Origin: Cheiracanthium punctorium
Taxonomy: Eukaryota; Arthropoda; Arachnida; Araneae; Cheiracanthiidae
Reading direction: 5' to 3'
Length of the DNA: 64,000 bases
Assembly: GCA_038373885.1 (NCBI GenBank)
Contig: JAWZYV010016568.1
Span: 806,001 to 870,000, forward strand
How positions within the stretch are numbered: position 1 is the stretch's first letter; every line of letters begins with the position of its first letter. The translations under genes were made by a program, and so were the position numbers. Positions 58,990-64,000 of the stretch are shown piece after piece. The notes under the pieces were generated by a model, which worked only from the letters and a program-made list of their open reading frames with translations, made no database searches and was not told the origin of the DNA.

Positions 58990-59259
58990 AATCAACAAAT
59001 GACGACGAAAAAAAAAAGAAAGAAAGAAAGTAAAAAAAACAGCAATTAACAACCCAACTATTCACGGATAGTATGTGGGAGTGAGAGAAAGTAACACCAC
59101 ACCGCGATCCAGTATCAATAACAGAAACATGCGTATATGAGAAGCGTACTATTTAAAACTAAACAGCAAAATTAGTAGTCTATAAGTGATAGTCACGTGT
59201 AAAGTAAGTACCCAGACACCATTAAGACTCAAAGATGATTGCAACTTCGATATATGTAT

Positions 59260-59830
59260 TAGAGATGAGTTCGGGATCATATTTTGAAGCCTGAGCCTGC
59301 CCGAGGCCGAGGACTTTTAATCTGAGCCCGCCCAAGCCCGAGCAATATTATTTAAGTCGGAGCCCTAACACGAAATTTCAGCTAAAGATAAATTCAATTC
59401 AATTCATTGATAGAATCCAATAAATTTTGCTGTTTGTGCAAATTAAAGGCAAATTTAGGGCCCGTTTGATAATTCCCGGCTGGTTATGCACCGGTGCTAC
59501 CGGTATCGAACGCGCCCCTAGTTGCAAACTTTTAATGTACTTTCTAATTCTGTTTATCCATGTTTATCAGTTTATCAAATGATGCCCAATCTTAAGCTGT
59601 CATTCTGAAATACCCGAAGAGCTTCACGCACCTTCTAGGCGCCCGTACTGTTTTTTTTTAATAAGTAAATAAGTTCGTTTATTTTCCCCATGAATCACTT
59701 TTTAAAATCTGTTTCAAAGAGTGTGTTCAACGAAGGAGAAATTTTTCACCGAGTCAAATTCCCGAGCCCGAAATCAATCGTGAATTACAAAGCCTTGGAT
59801 CGGGCTCGGACTGAGCTCGTCTCATCTCTA
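59260..59830. mobile_element. hAT MITE, 571 bp (GAGCCCG family)
   Basis: TAGAGATGAGTTCGGG at the left and GAGCTCGTCTCATCTCTA at the right are inverted ends with GAGCCCGCCC-type subterminal repeats. The target duplication is ATATGTAT (59252-59259) versus ATCTGTAT (59831-59838), one mismatch. The open frame at 59690 is inside the right part and not meaningful. Confidence 0.85.
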
Positions 59831-60304
59831 ATCTGTATACATTCTATTTTAACACAAAAATCAATATCCAAAATCCAAATCCGCGAACCAAAAGGAAAAA
59901 GAACAAATCTATTATTGCACCCTGCATCTGCTACTGCATGATCATTTAAAGCCATTAAATTCAAAAAAGTTCAATCATCAATTCATTGGAGCTAATCTAA
60001 TTCTAAAAACCCATCGCTCAGCATATAGCATTCGAATAACATCGGTAAAACGAGTACTCGCGATTAATCGTGAATACTACTCGAATAGTGAAACGAGCAT
60101 ATCGAGTATAACGAGTAGTGAATGCTATCGAGTGAACCGAGTAGTGAATACTATCAAGTGAAACGAGTAGTGAATACTACTCGAATAGGGAAACGAGTAC
60201 TCGCGATTAATCGTGAATACTACTCGAATAGTGAAATCCCGAATATTCACTGTTCGATTACTCGATTATTGGCAATAATCGAAATCGATTAATCGATTAT
60301 GGAA

Positions 60305-63300
60305 TGACTTATGACTTATGGAGGGGATGCCCACAGGGAGCCAGGCACCGCGACCATGGGTCTATTGTACCAACCCCAAGTCCTGAAAAAATAGAAAGTC
60401 CTGAAGGGCCCTATGAAAAGAGCCCAGTAGCAGATGCGAACATCAGCATAGACCTAACAGACATTTTGTGAAGCTCCCAGGGCTCAATGACATGGCGCCC
60501 AAGATGCTCAAACCTGTAAGCCGAAAAGTACTCACACTCACAGAGGATGTGCAACGCAGTTTCCTCTTTAAGAAGACAACCCCGACAAGTGGGATCATCT
60601 ACAATCTTCATTATATTTAGATGCCTTTTAAGGCAACAGTGCCCAGTTAACAGACCAATAGCCCTACGAAGACTGGACCTATTGAGACGCAGAAGTTCCT
60701 TGCATCTGTCACCAGGGAAGCCAAGATTAATCTCTTTAGCCTGCCTCTGGCCATCACAATTAAGCCAGTTAGAATACTGAAACCTCCGAAAGTGGTTAAG
60801 AACAGTATCCCTATAACTTTTGCCCGAGATGCCTAGAACCGGCTCAGGGCCAACAAAAGAGGAACTAGAGCCCGCCCTGGAAAGGAAATCAGCCATCTCA
60901 TTGCCGGGAATGCCAGAATGGCCAGGAACCCAATACAGAGTAACCTTATTGAGACGAGAGAGCTTGCAAAGCTCCAAGTAACACTCCCAGACCAAGTAGG
61001 AGGAGATAGCAGTGCTTTGTAAGGCTAACAGAGCAGCCCTACTGTCAGAGCAAATGAAGATATGCTTCCTGGAGTAACCAGCCTTTAAACAGAAAACACT
61101 ACACATAAGGATAGCATAAACCTCTGCCTGAAAGACAGAGGCATGAAGGCCCAGAGAATAAAAGAGCTTAATGCCATTGTCCAGACAGCAAACTCCAGCT
61201 CCAGTACGATTACCAAGCTTGGAGCCATCAGTGTACCACACGCTACACCTGTTCTTACTATAAATAGGAGGCTTTCGCCAGTCATCTCTAGAGGGGAAAT
61301 GAACGGAAAAAGATCCGTCAAAAACATGCCTGACAAGCATATTATCAGAAGGCATGCAACAGAGAGGATGCGTCAACATAGATGAATCAAGATCACCCCA
61401 TGAAAGGTATTGCGAATAACCCTTCCAGTACCCCAGGTCCATAAGCCTCTTTCTGCAGACCAGGGCCTCAGCCTCAATAAAAGAATGCAGAGGCAAAAGG
61501 TTTAAAAGCAATTTAGTGATTGCAGTAGGAGTTGTACGAAGACAACCCGTGATAGCCAAACACGCCATCCTTTGAATACGGGTAAGATCCTTCCTAGATG
61601 AAACTAAGGAAGATCTAGACCACCAAACAATGGACCCATACGCAATGATCGGGCGAACAATCATGGTGTAGATCCAATGAATAGACTGAGGACTCAGGCC
61701 CCAAGTCCTGCCAATAGCACTTCTACAAGCCCAAAAGACTCGTTTGGCCTTAGCAAGACAGTAATCAAGGTGATTCTTCCACCCCAAATGGGAGTCAAAG
61801 TAAACACCCAAAAACTTCACCGAAGAAGAATATGCAATAGGTTGTCCAAAAAAGGAAAACTTAGAAGACTTGAAGTGCTTAGCACTAGGAAAAGCAACCA
61901 AACATGTCTTCAGGGGATTGACAGAAAGCCCAGTATCAGAACACCAGCTTTCCACCGCTTTCAAGGCCAAGTTAATGAAGCCAGTGACCACCGGGCCAAA
62001 CTTGCCCCTGGCCACAATGGCAATATCATCCGCATAGCCAATACAGTGGACCCTAATGCTAGATAACTTAGCCAACAAGGAGTTCACCACAATACACCAT
62101 AATAAAGGTGAAAGAACCCCACCCTGGGGAGTACCAGCAGAAAGACGTGCCACCAAGGTATCCCCCAGAAGCGAAGCAGAGATAAGCCTGTACGAGAGTA
62201 GATTATCAATCCACTGACAGACAGTTTTATCAACACCCTTGGAAGCAAGGGCAAACAAAATCGTACCAGAGGGAACTCTGTCAAAGGCTCCCTCGATGTC
62301 AAGAAAAACAGCAAGTGCCACTTCCTTACAGCAGACACTTTTCTTGACAGTAAAAGCAAGATCATAAAGAGCGGTAGTAGTAGATCTGCCAGGCTGATAG
62401 GCATGCTGATTTACAGACAAAGGGGAACAACTAAGCAACGTATCCCTAATGTGCCTATCAATAAGCTTCTCAAGAGCCTTTAAGAGAAAAGACGAGAGAC
62501 TAATAGGTCTAAAAGACTTAGCCTCAAAATAGTTGTCTTTCCCGGGCTTAGGGATAAATACAACACGAGTGTGCCTCCCCAAAGTGGGAACATACCTTAA
62601 AGCAATGCAAGCTCTAAAGATCTTGCATAAAGAAGGAGAAAGCAGTGCAATGCTTTCCCTAAGAAGGATAGGAATAATACCATCCATACCCGGAGTTTTA
62701 TAAGGTCCAAAAGACTTAATAGCCCAAACGACCCTATCATAGGTTACAATCTTGTGTGCAACATCCCAAGCCTCTTTATCACTGACAAAAGCAGGAGCAG
62801 GAGAGGGGATACACACATTGTCAAGAATGACACAGTTCGGGAAGTGAATCCTGAACATCTCAGACAAAGTCTCACTGCCCGACTCAGAGAAGTGACCATT
62901 ATGCATCTTAACGCAGTTAAGGTTAGATGATTTGTTTTTAGCCAAAAGTTTAACCAATTTGGCAGAAGCAGACAAATCATTGATATTGCTGCAGTAGTCC
63001 TGCCAAGAAGATCTCTTGGCACACCTAATCGCTTTATTAAAGCTGGTGAGAGAAGCTTTATAAGCTTGCCAGTCACCCGTTTTCTTGGCTTTATTGAAAA
63101 GCCTCCTGCAATTTTTACGCAAGTGAGTGAGCTCAGTCGTCCACCAAGGGACACACCTCCGGGCAACAACTGTGCTCACCGGACAAGACTCATTATAGAA
63201 GAGCAGATAGCCCCAGTTAGGGAGGAAACGGTGTCATCAATATCACTAGGAGAAGATAACTTACCGCTGATATTCCTCAAACAAAGTTTGAGCTTCTTTC

Positions 63301-63352
63301 TGTAGGAACCCCAGTCAGCTCTGTGTGGGTTCCCAGGGATCACTCTAGAGCG
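60305..63352 (-). mobile_element. Non-LTR retrotransposon, 5'-truncated, about 3 kb
   Basis: Read on the - strand, coding sequence begins abruptly around 63350 (KRSRVIPGNPHRADWGSYRK, the linker after the endonuclease) and runs through the reverse transcriptase/RNase H frame to a stop at 60411. A ~100 bp 3' UTR ends in CATAAGTCATAAGTCATT, a short tandem repeat instead of poly(A), as in I- and R1-like elements. The endonuclease is missing, the usual result of incomplete reverse transcription. Its GC content is clearly above its surroundings, which fits a recent insertion. Confidence 0.85.
60411..63179 (-). CDS. Non-LTR ORF2 polyprotein: reverse transcriptase + RNase H + Cys/His tail
   Basis: The 922-codon frame has no internal stop. 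Reverse transcriptase covers about 150-460: FLDIEGAFD with catalytic D294, GTPQGGVLSPLLW (349-361) and YADD (382-385). RNase H covers about 645-770, with all catalytic residues: D651 in WYTDGSK, E686 in QAEVYAI, D712 in CSDSRAAL and D764 after WVPGHSGIPGNEMAD. The C-terminus has C865-X2-C868-X8-H877-X4-C882. Domain order and an RNase H point to the I/R1-like clades. The first codon is GTG and not a true start: upstream the reading continues in another frame (SSPSDIDDTVSSL..., to CGG before TGA at about 63178), so a one-base deletion or two-base insertion near 63180 separates it from the endonuclease linker. The product would copy element RNA at a nicked target site, but without the endonuclease this copy is not autonomous. 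Confidence 0.92.
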   Translation of the reverse strand: MSTVVARRCVPWWTTELTHLRKNCRRLFNKAKKTGDWQAYKASLTSFNKAIRCAKRSSWQDYCSNINDLSASAKLVKLLAKNKSSNLNCVKMHNGHFSESGSETLSEMFRIHFPNCVILDNVCIPSPAPAFVSDKEAWDVAHKIVTYDRVVWAIKSFGPYKTPGMDGIIPILLRESIALLSPSLCKIFRACIALRYVPTLGRHTRVVFIPKPGKDNYFEAKSFRPISLSSFLLKALEKLIDRHIRDTLLSCSPLSVNQHAYQPGRSTTTALYDLAFTVKKSVCCKEVALAVFLDIEGAFDRVPSGTILFALASKGVDKTVCQWIDNLLSYRLISASLLGDTLVARLSAGTPQGGVLSPLLWCIVVNSLLAKLSSIRVHCIGYADDIAIVARGKFGPVVTGFINLALKAVESWCSDTGLSVNPLKTCLVAFPSAKHFKSSKFSFFGQPIAYSSSVKFLGVYFDSHLGWKNHLDYCLAKAKRVFWACRSAIGRTWGLSPQSIHWIYTMIVRPIIAYGSIVWWSRSSLVSSRKDLTRIQRMACLAITGCLRTTPTAITKLLLNLLPLHSFIEAEALVCRKRLMDLGYWKGYSQYLSWGDLDSSMLTHPLCCMPSDNMLVRHVFDGSFSVHFPSRDDWRKPPIYSKNRCSVWYTDGSKLGNRTGAGVCCLDNGIKLFYSLGLHASVFQAEVYAILMCSVFCLKAGYSRKHIFICSDSRAALLALQSTAISSYLVWECYLELCKLSRLNKVTLYWVPGHSGIPGNEMADFLSRAGSSSSFVGPEPVLGISGKSYRDTVLNHFRRFQYSNWLNCDGQRQAKEINLGFPGDRCKELLRLNRSSLRRAIGLLTGHCCLKRHLNIMKIVDDPTCRGCLLKEETALHILCECEYFSAYRFEHLGRHVIEPWELHKMSVRSMLMFASATGLFS

Positions 63353-63377
63353 TTTCAGGGGGGCGGCCCGCCCTGGT

Positions 63378-63510
63378 GCCCTTTTCCCGGTAAAATGCCG
63401 CCCTCCTTGCCCTTTTTCTTGATAAAATTCCGCCCTCCTTGCCCTTTTCCTTGATAAAATTCCGCTTTTTTTTTCCCAATCAAAATGCCGCTCTCCTTTT
63501 CTCCACCCCT
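63378..63510. repeat. Minisatellite, ~32 bp period, four units
   Basis: GCCCTTTTCCCGGTAAAATG (63378), GCCCTTTTTCTTGATAAAAT (63409) and GCCCTTTTCCTTGATAAAAT (63441), then a degenerate fourth unit with CAATCAAAATGCCGCTCTCC. It abuts the truncated end of the retrotransposon. A loosely similar GCCCTTTT..CTGCCC stretch occurs at about 43570-43610. Confidence 0.8.
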
Positions 63511-64000
63511 CCTTGTTTCCCCTTTTCTTTGATTCTTATTACCATTGCTGGCGCTCCGCTAGACCCCAAAAAAGCCTCTCTCCAACAACAACAACAAGAA
63601 AGTTGATTTGTTTATTCTCTTATCAATTATGTGTGGGGGGGAGGAGGGGAGGGGCATCTGCTCAGTCGCTGCTCTTCTCCCTCCCGACCTGAGAGGGTTA
63701 AAACCGTTTGCTGTAGCTTGAGGTCACTTGAGGTCGAGAGAGAGAGAGATTAGAGAAACAATCTGTCATCTAGGAGAGTAGTCATAACAATAAATTATTT
63801 CCTACTGTAAATGGCGCTTTACGGTGTTTTATTAATGCTGTAATTAATAAACGCTACTTGGTTATTGTTTATTTTTTCAGATTTTCAAAACACATTCATC
63901 CAAACTTAAGGCTGGCTGCACGGAAAGTTCAAGACAAGGGCAATTCCGGAAGTGTGGGGTGACCCCCCCCTCCCCCTACACACACTCCTCCCCGTCGGTG
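63511..64000. other. No gene seen; low-complexity patches
   Basis: A (CAA)n tract at about 63581-63596, G-rich 63634-63655, (GA)n at 63735-63748 and a C-rich run at 63963-63978. No coding signal. Confidence 0.4.

Larger units (their letters stand above)
56219..60300. mobile_element. hAT-like composite with AATCGATTAATCGATT ends and foldback subrepeats
   Basis: It starts TAGTGATGGGCATGAATGAA then ATTAATCGATTAATCGATTA. The right end has AATCGAAATCGATTAATCGA then TTATGG. Both ends are followed by clusters of ACTCGAATAGTGAAACGAG and its inverse (56330-56530; 60045-60235), plus related CGCGATTAATCG motifs at 56670-56870. The right terminus proper is missing because the non-LTR element at 60305 adjoins it. 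The interior holds copy C and three hAT-type MITEs, so it may be one old element or two solo ends. Confidence 0.6.

Noticed and set aside
60547..63305. Several open frames overlapping the retrotransposon on other frames and strand
   Set aside because: Shadows of the 922-codon reverse transcriptase frame.
1..64000. CRISPR arrays, bacterial operons, ribosome binding sites or phage genes
   Set aside because: Intron signals, TE content and composition are those of an animal nuclear genome; the tandem repeats here have no spacer structure.

Overview
The window looks like a piece of an arthropod nuclear genome. A chelicerate, most likely a spider, is my inference from the style of the repeats; nothing in the sequence proves the lineage. 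It is strongly AT-rich, genes are split by introns with GT..AG borders, and nearly all of it is transposable elements (TEs) and their debris. There is no operon structure, CRISPR array, bacterial gene or intact multi-gene cluster.

Host genes. Two consecutive exons on the + strand (38908-38978 and 51455-51618) join in frame to give the LisH region and following conserved segment of katanin p60 ATPase-containing subunit A-like 2 (KATNAL2). They are separated by a 12.5 kb intron packed with TEs. The AAA+ ATPase exons must lie beyond the right edge. On the - strand, 2805-2968 is a candidate first coding exon of an unidentified Ser/Asn/Gln-rich protein, with a possible TATA-containing promoter near 3490.

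Layout. 1-7 kb: sparse sequence with the candidate - strand exon and hAT-type non-autonomous elements. 7.1-11.6 kb: a pogo-type MITE, copy A of an unclassified dispersed repeat, and a ~2.3 kb repeat whose tandem units carry about ten CTCF-like motifs. 11.9-13.05 kb: a hAT element with two SINEs inside. 13.1-18.8 kb: a Tigger/pogo element with a decayed transposase, itself invaded by another repeat and a MITE. 19.0-22.9 kb: a second Tigger containing a hAT transposase 3' end. 22.9-23.6 kb: an almost complete 0.7 kb palindrome. 25.8-36.3 kb: a stack in which dispersed repeat B is split by a Tigger, which is split by an 8.2 kb hAT element, which contains mariner, SINE, MITE and a TIR element. 39.4-50.5 kb (inside the KATNAL2 intron): a Tc1 element whose ends are 11 kb apart, holding non-LTR, hAT and PIF1/Helitron-type helicase remnants. 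51.7-54.7 kb: two pogo-type MITEs. 56.2-60.3 kb: a hAT-like element with AATCGATT termini and blocks of inverted subrepeats. 60.3-63.35 kb: a recent 5'-truncated non-LTR retrotransposon with a long reverse transcriptase/RNase H open frame, the only near-intact long coding sequence here.

Many insertions were dated relative to each other and delimited by reading terminal inverted repeats and target-site duplications (8 bp for hAT, TA for pogo/Tc1, TTAA for piggyBac, 12-14 bp for SINEs) directly in the sequence. I see no undescribed enzymatic system. The most interesting non-standard signals are the CTCF-like motif array, the internally repetitive dispersed family (four copies), and the long palindromes.
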